Shown: one piece after another, positions 53,908-63,448 of the stretch
How the letters are laid out: each line of letters starts with the position of its first letter
How positions within the stretch are numbered: the first letter of the stretch is position 1
From: JAHEFT01 sp963700705
GTDB taxonomy: Bacteria; Pseudomonadota; Gammaproteobacteria; Xanthomonadales; SZUA-36
Direction of reading: 5' to 3'
Length of the DNA stretch: 64,000 nucleotides
Assembly (NCBI GenBank): GCA_963700705.1
Contig: CAVOYQ010000012.1
Span: 248,001 to 312,000, forward strand
Program-made: the position numbers and the translations under genes
Notes under the pieces: generated by a model
Told to the model about the DNA's origin: nothing
Seen by the model: the letters and a program-made list of their open reading frames with translations, nothing else
Databases searched by the model: none

Positions 53908-54483
53908 ATGAGCCATTCAGGCGTTGTCGAATCCACAACCTTCAACCTGCCGGTTGATAACATCGATACCGACCAGATCATCCCCGCCCAGTTCCTGACG
54001 ACGACGGAACGCGAAGGAATGGGCCAATTCTGTTTTTACGGCTGGCGTTTTGATGAAAACGGCGCGGAACGGTCGGGTCATCCCTTTCTGAACTTCGACG
54101 CAAACCGCCAGCAGGTCCTGGTTGCCGGCAGCAACTTCGGCTGCGGGTCGTCACGGGAGCACGCCCCCTGGGCGCTGCTGGACTTTGGTTTCAGGGCCGT
54201 CATCAGCAGCCGGTTCGCCGATATTTTCCGCAGCAACGCGCTGAAAAACGGCCTGTTGCCGGTCACGGTGGAAGAACCCGTTGTCGCATTTCTGCTGGAG
54301 CACCCGGGCCACCCGGTGCGGATCGACATCCGGAACAGCACGCTGAGCGTGAAGGACTACGGCGAGTTCAGCTTCCCGATCGACCCCTTCTCAGCCTATT
54401 GCCTGACCCGCGGCATCAACCAGCTCGAATTCCTGCTGGAAAACGAGCCCGAAATCAGCGCCTACGAACAGAAGCAGGTGTAG
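53908..54483 (+). CDS. leuD: 3-isopropylmalate dehydratase small subunit
   Basis: A 191-aa LeuD with the swivel-domain motifs NIDTDQIIPAQFL, FLNFD, GSNFGCGSSREHAPWALLDFGFRAVIS and FADIFRSNALKNGLLPV. The ATG at 53908 has a GGAGA site. The upstream leuC frame is continuous with it as given, which may be an artefact. With LeuC it isomerises 2- to 3-isopropylmalate. The TAG stop belongs to a REP element. Confidence 0.9.
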   Translation: MSHSGVVESTTFNLPVDNIDTDQIIPAQFLTTTEREGMGQFCFYGWRFDENGAERSGHPFLNFDANRQQVLVAGSNFGCGSSREHAPWALLDFGFRAVISSRFADIFRSNALKNGLLPVTVEEPVVAFLLEHPGHPVRIDIRNSTLSVKDYGEFSFPIDPFSAYCLTRGINQLEFLLENEPEISAYEQKQV

Positions 54484-54577
54484 GAGCGTAGCGTGGGAGC
54501 GGTCCATGGCAGCGATGCCGATGAATGCTCCATGTTCGCGATATCGCGGCCATGGGACCGCATAAATCCGCTCCTAC
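54480..54577. repeat. Diverged inverted REP element between leuD and methyltransferase
   Basis: GTAGGAGCG at 54480 and CGCTCCTAC-like CCGCTCCTAC at 54568-54577 bound the element, with an inner inverted repeat GGTCCATGGC / GCCATGGGACC. As at 21.3 kb, its outer TAG triplets are the stop codons of the convergent flanking genes. It also contains a GCGATATCGC palindrome. Confidence 0.7.
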
Positions 54578-55765
54578 TTGCGGTTCCAGGCGGACAAGTA
54601 CAGCTCCACCGTGGCAAGATCCTGCAGGGCATAGCCCTGCAGTTCGGGCGTGTATTCAATGATGTCGCTGGTTCTCAGCGCCACCCGCCAGGGTTCAAAG
54701 CCCAGGCCGCGTAACTCCTGCTCAAATTCACCGACCCGGATCGGGTTCAGTTCCGTGTACCACTGCCAGTATTCTTCCGGGGTCGCCACGTGGCCGGCGC
54801 GGTCCATCCGCTGCGGTTTGGCTTTCAGCACGGCTTCCTTCAACTCGGCTTCCGGCAGCTTCAGGTGCACGAAAGGGTCATCGAAAAACTCACCCAGGTG
54901 ATTACCCAGCGCGCCGAAGTAGAGCCCGGGATGCACGAAAAACAGGCCGCCCGGTTTCAGCACGCGGCGGATTTCCTGTAAGGCCTGCCCATAGCCCCCG
55001 GCAATATGTTCCAGCGAACCCCAGGACACGACCACGTCGAAATAGTCATCGGGGTAGGGGATATCGTTGGCGTCTTCGTCCCTGAACTTGAGCCGGCTGT
55101 CATCCAGCACATCCGGCGGCAGGTGATTGGCTGCAATGACATCCGGCAGGCGCTCGTAACCCTTGAAGGGGTCAATGCCCACCAATTCCTCCGGTTGCAG
55201 GCGCAGAAACATCCCGAGGTCGATGATGCCGTCACCGCAACCGACATCCAGGATGCGCCCTTTCAGCAATGGGTGCCTTTTCAGCAGGTAGTCACTAACC
55301 ACCAGCGCGGCGTGATCGAAATGCCGGTAGAACCAGTCTTCGTGGCCGCGGTTCCAGCCGAGTTCTTCGATCGCAAAGGTTCCGGGGGCCGATTGCAAGG
55401 ACCAGGCCGGCCGGTTCAGCCCGGTTGCCTGGTGGGGCGTGGGGTTTGAAATCGTCACGCGGCTTTCAGTCAGCGCTTTGCGCTCACCACCCACGACGGC
55501 AAAAACAATCAGTCGCAGGCGATACTCGCCCGCGGGCAAGTTGAGGTCGTGCAGATGACACTGCAGCCGGTATTCGCCGCGGGGAAGCCATGCGGCCGGG
55601 TATCCCGCCGCGCTGAAATCACGGGCAATAGAGCACTTCGTCGCCCTGGGGCGGCAGCAGCTGGATTTGAATATCCGGCTCGAACAGTACGGCGGACACC
55701 TGCCTCAGCGTGGCGCTTACCCGCGGAGTCTCCGCCAGTGACACTTCGAGTTTTTGGATTTGCAT
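54574..55765 (-). CDS. Class I SAM methyltransferase with N-terminal Wzt-C-like domain (one frameshift)
   Basis: From the ATG at 55765 the first ~95 residues (two repeats of the form P(R/A)GEYRLx, as in beta-sandwich Wzt C-terminal sugar-binding domains) lie partly in one frame; a change near 55622 leads into the main frame. The methyltransferase core follows: motif I ILDVGCGDGIID, motif II VGIDPF, DIPYPDDYFDVVVSWGSLEHI, and LKPGGLFFVHPG. It probably modifies a polysaccharide or small glycoside. It is an opposed gene inserted in the middle of the leucine genes. Confidence 0.75.
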
Positions 55766-55852
55766 CAAATACCTGGTCCGGTGATTATCCTGAGATGATA
55801 CTAGGGAACCCCGGTTGACATCATCAGATTGCTAGGGTCGAATGAATCAACT

Positions 55853-55995
55853 AAGGAACCTCTGATCAATTATGCGTGGGCGCGACGGCATCCGACAGGT
55901 TCTTTGCCTTGGAAAACCGCCCGCTCCATCGCCTGGCTCAGCCCGCGCGCACAATTGCGGCTTTGCGGCAGAAACCGCTACGTGCATAATTGATC
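55853..55995. mobile_element. Deleted copy of the MITE-like element
   Basis: The left end (55853-55875) is identical over 23 bases to the terminal repeat at 29874. The right end keeps only the inner part GCATAATTGATC (55984-55995). The 143-base total and the lack of coding potential mark it as an internally and terminally deleted relic. It occupies the gap before leuB. Confidence 0.65.
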
Positions 55996-56010
55996 GAATC
56001 ATCAAAAGAG

Positions 56011-56038
56011 CCCGCGCCCGGCATGGTGCGGGTTTTTT
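56011..56038 (+). terminator. Terminator-like hairpin before leuB
   Basis: CCCGC (56011-56015) pairs with GCGGG (56028-56032), followed by six Ts. It lies 22 bases before the leuB open frame, so it may act as an attenuator for leuB-ilvA-thrC, or stop transcription entering from upstream. Confidence 0.5.
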
Positions 56039-56060
56039 GTTTGAGAAGCCCTGATGTGAA

Positions 56061-57179
56061 ATGAGAATCGGTAATGAACGAATGAACCAGAATTCAATCC
56101 ATCAGCCGGCCCGGGCTTTCCGCGTCGTCGGCCTGCCCGGAGACGGCATTGGCCCCGAGGTGTACGCATCCGCCTGCCGGGTATTCGATGTTCTGAAGCA
56201 ACGGTTCGGGCTGGAAATCTGCCTGGATGAACAACTGATCGGCGGAGCCGCGGTAGACGCCACCGGCGATCCTTTGCCGCCGGCGACCATCGAAGCCTGC
56301 CGTAAGGCCGACGCCGCTTTGCTCGGCGCCGTTGGCGGACCGAAATGGGACGCCCATCCGGCCGACCAGCGGCCTGAAAAAGGCCTGCTGAGAATCCGCG
56401 CCGAATTCAACCTGTTCTGCAACCTGCGGCCGATCGTGACCCACCCGGCGCTGCATGCTTTCTCGCCCATCCGGCCGGAACGCCTGGAAAATGTCGACCT
56501 GATGATTGTCAGGGAGCTGACCGGCGGCAGCTATTTCGGCAAGAAATGGCGCAATGACGATGAGGCCGAGGACGTGTGCCGCTACACCCGTCTCGAGGTG
56601 GAACGCGTGACCCGCGCCGCCGGGCGGATCGCCCAACAACGCGATAAGCGCATTACGCTGGTCGACAAGGCCAACGTGCTGGAGACGTCCCGCCTGTGGC
56701 GTGCCGTGGCCGGCCGGGTGATCAAAGAAGAATTCCCGGACGTGCGCATGGACACGATGTACGTCGACGCGGCCGCGATGCATTTGCTGACCCGGCCGGC
56801 TCAGTTTGACGTGCTGCTGACCGAAAACCTGTTCGGAGACATCCTTTCGGACGAGGCGTCCATGCTCTGCGGCTCGCTTGGCCTGCTGCCTTCGGCGTCC
56901 CTGAACGACGAGCGTTTCGGCCTGTATGAGCCGGTCCACGGTTCGGCTCCGGACATCGCCGGCCAGGGCAAGGCCAACCCTTACGCGATGCTGCTGTCGG
57001 TGGCACTGATGCTCCGTCATTCGCTCGGCTGCGGCCCGGAAGCGGACGCGCTGGAGGCGTGCATCTTTGATTGCTGGAACGACGGTATCCTGACCACCGA
57101 TTTGCGTCCCGATGGCTTCACCACCCGGCAGGTCACCGAGGCCGTCTGCCAGCGGCTTGCCGGTCAGTCCACGACATGA
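56061..57179 (+). CDS. leuB: 3-isopropylmalate dehydrogenase
   Basis: A ~372-aa IPMDH of the isocitrate/isopropylmalate family. Motifs are VVGLPGDGIGPEV, GAVGGPKWD, LRIRAEFNLFCNLRP, MIVRELTGGSYFG, DKANVL, VDAAAMHLL, LTENLFGDILSDEASML and the NAD-binding YEPVHGSAPDIAGQGKANP. It oxidatively decarboxylates 3-isopropylmalate to 2-oxoisocaproate. Two starts are possible (56061 or ATG at 56082); the stop overlaps the ilvA ATG by four bases. Confidence 0.93.
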   Translation: MRIGNERMNQNSIHQPARAFRVVGLPGDGIGPEVYASACRVFDVLKQRFGLEICLDEQLIGGAAVDATGDPLPPATIEACRKADAALLGAVGGPKWDAHPADQRPEKGLLRIRAEFNLFCNLRPIVTHPALHAFSPIRPERLENVDLMIVRELTGGSYFGKKWRNDDEAEDVCRYTRLEVERVTRAAGRIAQQRDKRITLVDKANVLETSRLWRAVAGRVIKEEFPDVRMDTMYVDAAAMHLLTRPAQFDVLLTENLFGDILSDEASMLCGSLGLLPSASLNDERFGLYEPVHGSAPDIAGQGKANPYAMLLSVALMLRHSLGCGPEADALEACIFDCWNDGILTTDLRPDGFTTRQVTEAVCQRLAGQSTT

Positions 57180-58714
57180 CTGAATCCAATCGCGCACTGT
57201 TCGACGAGTACATACCGCGAATCATGCAGTGCCGGCTGGACGACCTGGTGCTGGAGACGCCGGTCCAGGATATGCCGGCGCTGTCCGAACGGCTGGGTGT
57301 CCGGGTCCTGGTCAAGCGGGAGGACCTGCAGCCGGTTTTTTCATTCAAGATCAGGGGCGCCTACGCCAAGCTGCAGACGCTGACGGCGGAACAGAAAAAC
57401 CGCGGCATCATTTGCGCCTCAGCCGGCAATCACGCGCAGGGCGTTGCCATGGCCGCCAGGCACCTCGGCATCGATACACTGGTCGTGATGCCGGCGATCA
57501 CTCCGGAAATCAAAGTCAACGCCGTGCAGAAACTCGGCGCCGCCGTGGTCATCCACGGGGATGATTTCGACAGCGCCTGTGAAAAGGCGCTGGAACTGGC
57601 GGAGGCAAATGGCCGTGTTTTCATTCACCCCTACGATGATCCCGATGTCATCACCGGCCAGGCCACGATCGCCCTTGAATTGTTCCGGCAGAACCCCGTC
57701 CCTCTTGACTACCTGTTTGTCTGCGTTGGTGGCGGGGGCCTCGCTTCCGGCATGGCGCTGGTCAGCAAGTATCTGCACCCCGGCATCAAGCTGATCGGTG
57801 TGGAGGCGGCGGAGTCGGCTTCGATGAAAGCGGCTTTCGAGGCAGGGGGGCCGGTGACCCTTCAGAAAGTCGGCCATTTCGCCGAAGGCGTCGCCGTCAG
57901 GCGTTGCGGCGACCTGACTTACCACATCTGCTCCCGCTTGCTCGATGAAATCATCACGGTCGACAACGACGAGATCTGCGCCGCGGTCCAGGACGTGTTC
58001 GAGGATACCCGGGCCATAGCGGAGCCGGCCGGAGTTCTGGCCATTGCCGGCCTCAAGCGCTTTTTCCTTGACCGGCCGGGGTGCGAGGGCAACGCCGCCG
58101 CCATCCTGTCCGGCGCCAATGTCAATTTCGCCCGATTGCGGCATATTGCGGAACGCGCCGCCGTTGGCGAGGAGCAGGAAGCCCTGCTTGGCGTGACCAT
58201 TCCGGAACGTCCCGGAAGTTTTCTGGATTTCTGTGAAACGGTCGGCAACCGGGGCATTACCGAATTCAACTATCGCTACTCCGACAGCCCGAACGCCCAC
58301 ATCTTTGTCGGGATTGCTCTCAGGAAGGGCGTCGCCGAAAAGCGTGAAATCATCATCCAACTCCGGGAACATGGTTTTCCGGTGACTGATTTGTCGGAAA
58401 ATGACATGGCAAGACTCCACATCCGCCACATGGTCGGCGGCCGGGCCCGGGTGGAGCACGAGCAAATTCTCCGTTTCCAGTTCCCGGAACGTTCCGGGGC
58501 CCTGCTGCAGTTTTTGCGCGGCATGCAGAGCGACTGGAACATCAGCCTGTTCCATTACCGGAATTACGGCTCTGAATACGGCCGGGTGCTGATGGGTATC
58601 CAGGTGCCTGAAGAAGACGCAGAGGCTTTCTCAGCCTTTTTGCGGGATACCGGGTACCTGTTCACTGTCGAAGCCGACAATCCCGCATACGACATGTTCC
58701 TGGGGCCCGGCTGA
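57176..58714 (+). CDS. ilvA: Threonine dehydratase (biosynthetic)
   Basis: A 512-aa biosynthetic threonine deaminase. The PLP lysine lies in FSFKIRGAYAK, the phosphate-binding loop in VGGGGLASGMALV, and SAGNHAQGVA is present. The C-terminal third holds two ACT-like regulatory domains (LLGVTIPERPGSFLDFCE and RFQFPERSGALLQFLRG), which bind isoleucine and valine in the E. coli-type enzyme. It makes 2-oxobutyrate for isoleucine. The ATG at 57176 overlaps the leuB stop, so the two are translationally coupled. Confidence 0.95.
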   Translation: MTESNRALFDEYIPRIMQCRLDDLVLETPVQDMPALSERLGVRVLVKREDLQPVFSFKIRGAYAKLQTLTAEQKNRGIICASAGNHAQGVAMAARHLGIDTLVVMPAITPEIKVNAVQKLGAAVVIHGDDFDSACEKALELAEANGRVFIHPYDDPDVITGQATIALELFRQNPVPLDYLFVCVGGGGLASGMALVSKYLHPGIKLIGVEAAESASMKAAFEAGGPVTLQKVGHFAEGVAVRRCGDLTYHICSRLLDEIITVDNDEICAAVQDVFEDTRAIAEPAGVLAIAGLKRFFLDRPGCEGNAAAILSGANVNFARLRHIAERAAVGEEQEALLGVTIPERPGSFLDFCETVGNRGITEFNYRYSDSPNAHIFVGIALRKGVAEKREIIIQLREHGFPVTDLSENDMARLHIRHMVGGRARVEHEQILRFQFPERSGALLQFLRGMQSDWNISLFHYRNYGSEYGRVLMGIQVPEEDAEAFSAFLRDTGYLFTVEADNPAYDMFLGPG

Positions 58715-58730
58715 GGGTTATTTCAAGACG

Positions 58731-59975
58731 ATGTTGACCGTTTGCCTGAAATGCACCGCCTGTGGCGCCGAGTACCCGGCGGACACCCTGATGAACCTGT
58801 GTCCGCGGGACCAGCGGCCGGTTGAAATCATCATCGACCTCGAACGGCTTGCCACGGAACAACCCGGCGCGTCGTGGTATCACCCGGAGCGGCCGGACAT
58901 GTGGCGGTTTGGCGGCGTGTTGCCGCTGGACATCAACAATCCCGATGACCGTCCGCATATCGTGACGCTTGGCGAGGGACATACGCCGGTCCTGCCTTTC
59001 AATGACCACGCGCTGGCCCGTAAAGCCGGGTTTTCGCTGGGCGTCAAGGACGAGGGTAAGGCCCACCCCGGTTTCGGCGCCAATCCGACGCAGAGTTTCA
59101 AAGACCGCGGGATGGCCATGTCCATCTCGATGGCGCATTGGCACGGCCTGGAGAAACTGGCTGTTCCCACCCAGGGTAATGCGGGTGATTCCCTGTGCGA
59201 ATACGCGGATGCGGCCGGAATGAGCGCTGTCATCGCGATGCCCGATGACACGCCTTTGCCGATCATGGGTCGCGTCGCCACCCTGGCGCACCGGTCCAGC
59301 CGGTTTCACCTGGAGACGGTGACGGGCACGATCCGGGAAGCCGGCAAACTGCTCAAAACCGGCTGGATTCCGAACGGGTGGTTCAGCGTAGCCACTTTCC
59401 AGGAACCGGGATGGCGCATCGAAGGCAAGAAAACCCTGGGGCTGGAACTTGCTGAGCCGGAATTGCCCGGTGGGAAATGGTCCCTGCCCGACGTGGTGAT
59501 TTATCCGACCGGCGGTGGCACCGGGGTGCTCGGCATGTGGAAGGCTTTCTCGGAGCTTGAATGCCTTGGCCTGATCGGACCGGATCGCCCGAAGATGATC
59601 TGCGTGCAATCCGAGGCCACCGCCCCCCTGGTGCATGCCTTCAAACAAGGCCTGGAAGACACCGTCGCCGGGGAGGCCGGTTCGACCCTTGCCTACGGAC
59701 TGAATGTCCCCGGCGGCGTGGGCCACATGCAGGTGCTGCGCATCATCCGCGCAAGCGGAGGAATGGCGGTTGCGGTCTCCGAAGCGGACCTTCGCCGCAC
59801 CTTGTCTGAAGTCTGGAATGACAAGCACTGGTGGCTTTGCCCAGAAGGCGCAGCCTGTATTGCGGCCATTCCGCAATTGCTCGACAGCGGAATGATTGAA
59901 CGGGGTGACCGGGTGGTCGTGTTCAACACCGGGTCGCTGGAAAAATACCTGCCTGATCTCAGGCACCTGCTTTAG
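58731..59975 (+). CDS. thrC: Threonine synthase
   Basis: A 414-aa PLP enzyme. The N-terminus has a zinc-ribbon-like CLKCTACGAEY with a later CPRD, as in many threonine synthases. The PLP lysine is in NPTQSFKDRGMA, and GNAGDSLCEYA and YPTGGGTGVLGMWKAF bind substrate and cofactor phosphate. It converts O-phosphohomoserine to threonine, the substrate of the adjacent ilvA. It is 16 bases downstream of ilvA and ends this operon. A related 2,3-diaminopropionate-type enzyme cannot be excluded, but context favours ThrC. Confidence 0.85.
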   Translation: MLTVCLKCTACGAEYPADTLMNLCPRDQRPVEIIIDLERLATEQPGASWYHPERPDMWRFGGVLPLDINNPDDRPHIVTLGEGHTPVLPFNDHALARKAGFSLGVKDEGKAHPGFGANPTQSFKDRGMAMSISMAHWHGLEKLAVPTQGNAGDSLCEYADAAGMSAVIAMPDDTPLPIMGRVATLAHRSSRFHLETVTGTIREAGKLLKTGWIPNGWFSVATFQEPGWRIEGKKTLGLELAEPELPGGKWSLPDVVIYPTGGGTGVLGMWKAFSELECLGLIGPDRPKMICVQSEATAPLVHAFKQGLEDTVAGEAGSTLAYGLNVPGGVGHMQVLRIIRASGGMAVAVSEADLRRTLSEVWNDKHWWLCPEGAACIAAIPQLLDSGMIERGDRVVVFNTGSLEKYLPDLRHLL

Positions 59976-60330
59976 TGTCCTGTTTGGGAAGTTCGCCAAC
60001 CATCAGCGAGCCGGAAAAGCCTGCCTGAATGCCGCGTCTTCACAGCCGGACAGTTGTCGCAAAAACACCACAGTCAAATCGAGGGCCGGCGCCGGGAGAT
60101 TTGGGCCGTTCACCCTGATAAAGGCAAGATTTACATGAAAAACGGGACCTTAGCCCCTGCCCGGGAAATTGCGTTCGAAACACCGGGCAAAAGAACAAAA
60201 TCGGCGCCCGTTGCACATTAACAACAGGTTCAGAAAACTGCTAACGTATTGATACTAAAGCTTTGTTTTAGTTATTTTTTCTGGTAGCATGTCCTCCCGC
60301 GTTGAAAAGGCGAGGCTGGGTTCTGTCCCG
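59976..60330. other. Intergenic region without a gene
   Basis: No open frame with a ribosome site or recognisable sequence. An AT-rich block around 60240-60290 (TTTGTTTTAGTTATTTTTT) probably carries the promoter of the following IPTL-CTERM gene. No clear terminator for the thrC operon was found. Confidence 0.5.
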
Positions 60331-61964
60331 ATGCAAAAATTGATAAAAACATTGATGATCATCCTGCTGACGGCGGCTTCGGGCAGCACTGTCAGCGGCG
60401 CCCGTGGGCTACAGCATCAACTCGGACAGCACCACCTCGGAACCGGATAGCCTGTATACGATTGACCTCGCGACCGGGAACGTCATAGAAAACATCGGAA
60501 TCGTACAAACAGGCGCTCTCGCCAACGGAAGGCGCATGGATGTCGAAGGCCTGGCGTTCGCCCCGGACGGGATGCTCTACGGAATCGATGACGAGTCGCT
60601 GAAGCTGTTCCGGATCAATCCCGCCACGGCCCTGGTTGATCCTAACCGTGATTACCAGATTATCGGTAACGTACTGACACCACAGAACAACGACTTCGGC
60701 ATGACCTTCGCCTGCGACGGAACCCTATATGTCACGTCCGTCACCAAGCAGTCGTTGTACCGGATTGACCTCACGGGCAGCAACACCGCCAGCGCCACGC
60801 TGATCGGGCCTTTCGGGGCAAAAATTGGCGCGCTTGCGGCCTATGGCAGTGCTCCCCATCTCTATGGATTGAGCAACGGGACCCTGGGCGGTGACGCAGC
60901 AGGGCCACATCTCTATGAGATCAATCACTTAACGGGTGCAGCCAGCGACCTCGGGCCGCTGGGCGGCGCCTTTGACAAGGCCTTTTCCGAAGCCGGGTTG
61001 AGTTTCGATGCCAATGGTCAGCTTTGGGCGATGACTGACAGGACCCTCAGCGGCTCGGACAAATCAAGCCAGGTTCTGCGTATCGACATCGGTGCCAAAG
61101 CCGCTGTCGAAGTCCACACGTTGACGGAACAGGGATTTGAAAGCCTTGCCATTGCCACGCCGGGTGGATGTGGAGCCCCCATCCCGGGCGACTACGCCAC
61201 GTTTTTGGCGCAGAAACGGTTTACTGACGGAAACAACATCACTCCGGTCACCTTCAACTTCAGTTGCACCAGCGGGACCGTGTTCAATTCCAGCAAGACG
61301 ATCATTCCCACAGAGGACGGTTTCGGGCCCTACCAGGTCGCTTTCAATGTCGGAAATCTACCCGACGGCGCAGCGGTGGAATGTGAAATCACCGAGGTTC
61401 CCGTTTCCGGGTATACGCCGGAATACGAATGCCAGTCCGGAACCAGCTGTTCGACGAATGACGGGGCTGGCCCCTGTTTATTCCAGGCTGTAAGCACCGG
61501 ACAGACAGGTCTTTGCCTGGTCAACAACCGGGTTGATCCGGTGGAGGTCACCGTCACCAAGGAATGGTTGTACTCGAGACCGGAAATCGTCGTCGACGAT
61601 AATGCAGAAATCAGCCTGTACTGCTCCAATGTCGCCGATGGCGATGGCCAGTCCACCGGAAATACCATGCGCTGGAGCTGGGATTTCACCGGCAACCCGG
61701 TCAGCCAGGTGGCGATCGGTTTATCCTGACTTCGATGGCGGCACCCGGTGCTGGACCGAAGAGCTGCTGAACTCCAGCGCCATCGAATCAGAAAGCACCT
61801 GCTCAGCGCCCGTGACCATTGCCGTGGGTGAAAGCAAACGCAGTTGTACCGTTACCAACACCGTGTTCTTCGAAGGCATTCCCACGCTCAATCCGTTCGG
61901 CCTGGTATTGATTTCGGCATTGATGCTGCTGACGGGGCTGGTTGCAGTCAGACGGATTGCTTGA
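60331..61964 (+). CDS. IPTL-CTERM sorted surface protein (two frameshifts)
   Basis: The ATG at 60331 opens a signal peptide (MQKLIKTLMIILLTAASGS). The frame changes near 60402 into a long domain with beta-propeller-like repeats (SLYTIDLATGNV, GLAFAPDGMLYGID, LYVTSVTKQSLYRIDL, QLWAMTD), then DUF-type beta domains with Cys pairs. It changes again near 61718 to end IPTLNPFGLVLISALMLLTGLVAVRRIA. That C-terminus (IPTL, hydrophobic helix, Arg cluster) is the IPTL-CTERM signal processed by an exosortase-like protease. Function of the exposed part unknown. Confidence 0.75.
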
Positions 61965-62019
61965 TCATCAGCATCGGGTTTGCGTTAAACTTCCCATAAC
62001 CTGAATCACGGAGCACAAC

Positions 62020-62268
62020 ATGGGTATTGGTGGAATCAGCATGTGGCAGCTATTGATCCTGCTGCTCATCGTCGTCCTGGTCTTCGGCACCAAGCGGTTG
62101 CGCAACATGGGCGGTGACCTTGGCGCGGCTGTCAAGGGTTTCCGCAAGGGCATGGAAGACCCGGCGAACGAGGCAGAAGAAAAACTGGAACCGGACCAGA
62201 TACCATCGGAAAAGCGCAGCGCGGCGACCTCCGAGGAATCAGCCAAAAGCAAGCCATCCTCAACCTAG
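62020..62268 (+). CDS. tatA: Sec-independent translocase subunit TatA
   Basis: An 82-aa protein with a short N-terminal membrane helix (WQLLILLLIVVLVFG), the FGTKRLRNMGGDLGAAVKGFRKGM hinge and amphipathic helix with the conserved Phe-Gly, and a charged tail. TatA oligomers form the export path for folded proteins, such as the twin-arginine ferredoxin encoded at 33.4 kb. First gene of tatABC. Confidence 0.93.
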   Translation: MGIGGISMWQLLILLLIVVLVFGTKRLRNMGGDLGAAVKGFRKGMEDPANEAEEKLEPDQIPSEKRSAATSEESAKSKPSST

Positions 62269-62286
62269 GAGCCTGTCAGATATAAC

Positions 62287-62658
62287 ATGTTTGACGTCGG
62301 CTTCGCGGAGATTCTGCTCCTGTCCCTCGTCGGACTCCTGGTTCTCGGCCCCGAAAAGCTGCCAAAAGTAGCCCGAACGCTCGGCGGCCTGGCCCGCAAA
62401 GCCCGGGGAAGCTGGATGAATCTCAGGCGAACCATCGAAGCGGAGATGCGGGCCGAAGAGCTCAAGAAACCCCTGAAGCAATTCGAAAAAGAAATCAAAT
62501 CTTCGATGGACCAGGTCAAATCCGGCGCTGATTCGTTCAGGAATTTCGACCCTACAAAACCCGACGCTGCCCCAAAACCCGACGCTGCCCCAAAACCGGA
62601 CGCTGCCCCAAAACCCGACGCTGCCCCGAAACCGGGCGAAATTGATGACGGAAGCTAA
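62287..62658 (+). CDS. tatB: Sec-independent translocase subunit TatB
   Basis: A 123-aa TatB with the signature MFDVGFAEILLLSLVGLLVLGPEKLPKVART: the Glu in the helix and the GPEKLP hinge distinguish it from TatA. The amphipathic helix and coil follow, and the tail is a four-fold KPDAAP repeat (62557-62628). It forms the twin-arginine receptor with TatC and overlaps tatC by 14 bases. Confidence 0.93.
   Translation: MFDVGFAEILLLSLVGLLVLGPEKLPKVARTLGGLARKARGSWMNLRRTIEAEMRAEELKKPLKQFEKEIKSSMDQVKSGADSFRNFDPTKPDAAPKPDAAPKPDAAPKPDAAPKPGEIDDGS
62557..62628 (+). repeat. Four tandem 18-bp units in tatB
   Basis: AAACCCGACGCTGCCCCA is repeated four times with one or two third-position changes, encoding (KPDAAP)4 at the unstructured TatB C-terminus. 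Such in-frame repeats vary in copy number by slippage without breaking the frame. Confidence 0.9.
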
Positions 62659-63448
62659 CCCGCATGACCAGGAACTGAGCTTCCTGGAACACCTGGTGGA
62701 ATTACGCAGCAGGCTGCTCAAGGCCAGCCTGGCCGTGCTGGTTGTGCTGCTGTGCCTGCTGCCGTTTTCCCGCAAGCTTTATGAAACACTGGCTGCGCCG
62801 CTGACCTCGGTCTTGCCGGAAGGCAGCAGCATGATCGCGATCGACGTCGCTTCGCCTTTCCTGACGCCGTTTAAACTCGCCATGCTGCTGGCGCTGATCC
62901 TGTCCATTCCGGTCGTGCTCTACCAACTCTGGGCCTTCGTGGCGCCAGCCCTGTATCGCCAGGAAAAGCGGCTGGCCCGCCCCTTGCTCTATTCAGCCGT
63001 ATTGCTTTTTTATGCGGGCTGCGCCTTTGCCTATTTCGTTGTTTTTCCGCTGGTTTTCGGCTTTTTCACCCGGGTCGCGCCCGAGGGCGTCACGGTCATG
63101 ACGGACATCAGCAAATACCTGGATTTCGTGATGACGCTGTTCCTGGCTTTCGGCATCACGTTTGAAGTGCCGGTAGCGACCATCATCCTGGTGGCGACCG
63201 GGATCACCACCATCGACCGGCTGAGGAAAATGCGCGCCTACGTCGTGGTCGGCGCGTTCGCACTGGGCATGGTGCTTACCCCTCCGGATGTCATTTCACA
63301 AACCCTGCTCGCCCTGCCGATGTGGCTGCTGTTCGAAATCGGTGTGTTCATGTCATGGGTATTGCTGCCGGATCGCCGGACGGCCCGTAACGAAGACGAT
63401 GACGACGCCCGGAGATCAGGCCAGCAATTGACCGCCGTCTTCGGCTGA
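62645..63448 (+). CDS. tatC: Sec-independent translocase subunit TatC
   Basis: A ~267-aa, six-helix protein. The N-terminal cytoplasmic motif FLEHLVELRSRLLK, which binds the twin-arginine signal, is intact, with the SPFLTPFKLAMLLAL and FGITFEVPV regions and TPPDVISQTLLALPMWLLFEIG. It completes tatABC. Its end overlaps by 33 bases the 3' end of the opposed membrane protein gene. Confidence 0.95.
   Translation: MTEANPHDQELSFLEHLVELRSRLLKASLAVLVVLLCLLPFSRKLYETLAAPLTSVLPEGSSMIAIDVASPFLTPFKLAMLLALILSIPVVLYQLWAFVAPALYRQEKRLARPLLYSAVLLFYAGCAFAYFVVFPLVFGFFTRVAPEGVTVMTDISKYLDFVMTLFLAFGITFEVPVATIILVATGITTIDRLRKMRAYVVVGAFALGMVLTPPDVISQTLLALPMWLLFEIGVFMSWVLLPDRRTARNEDDDDARRSGQQLTAVFG

Noticed and set aside
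62557..62628. Tandem repeats considered as a CRISPR or minisatellite locus
   Set aside because: They are an in-frame protein repeat (KPDAAP) within tatB with no spacers.
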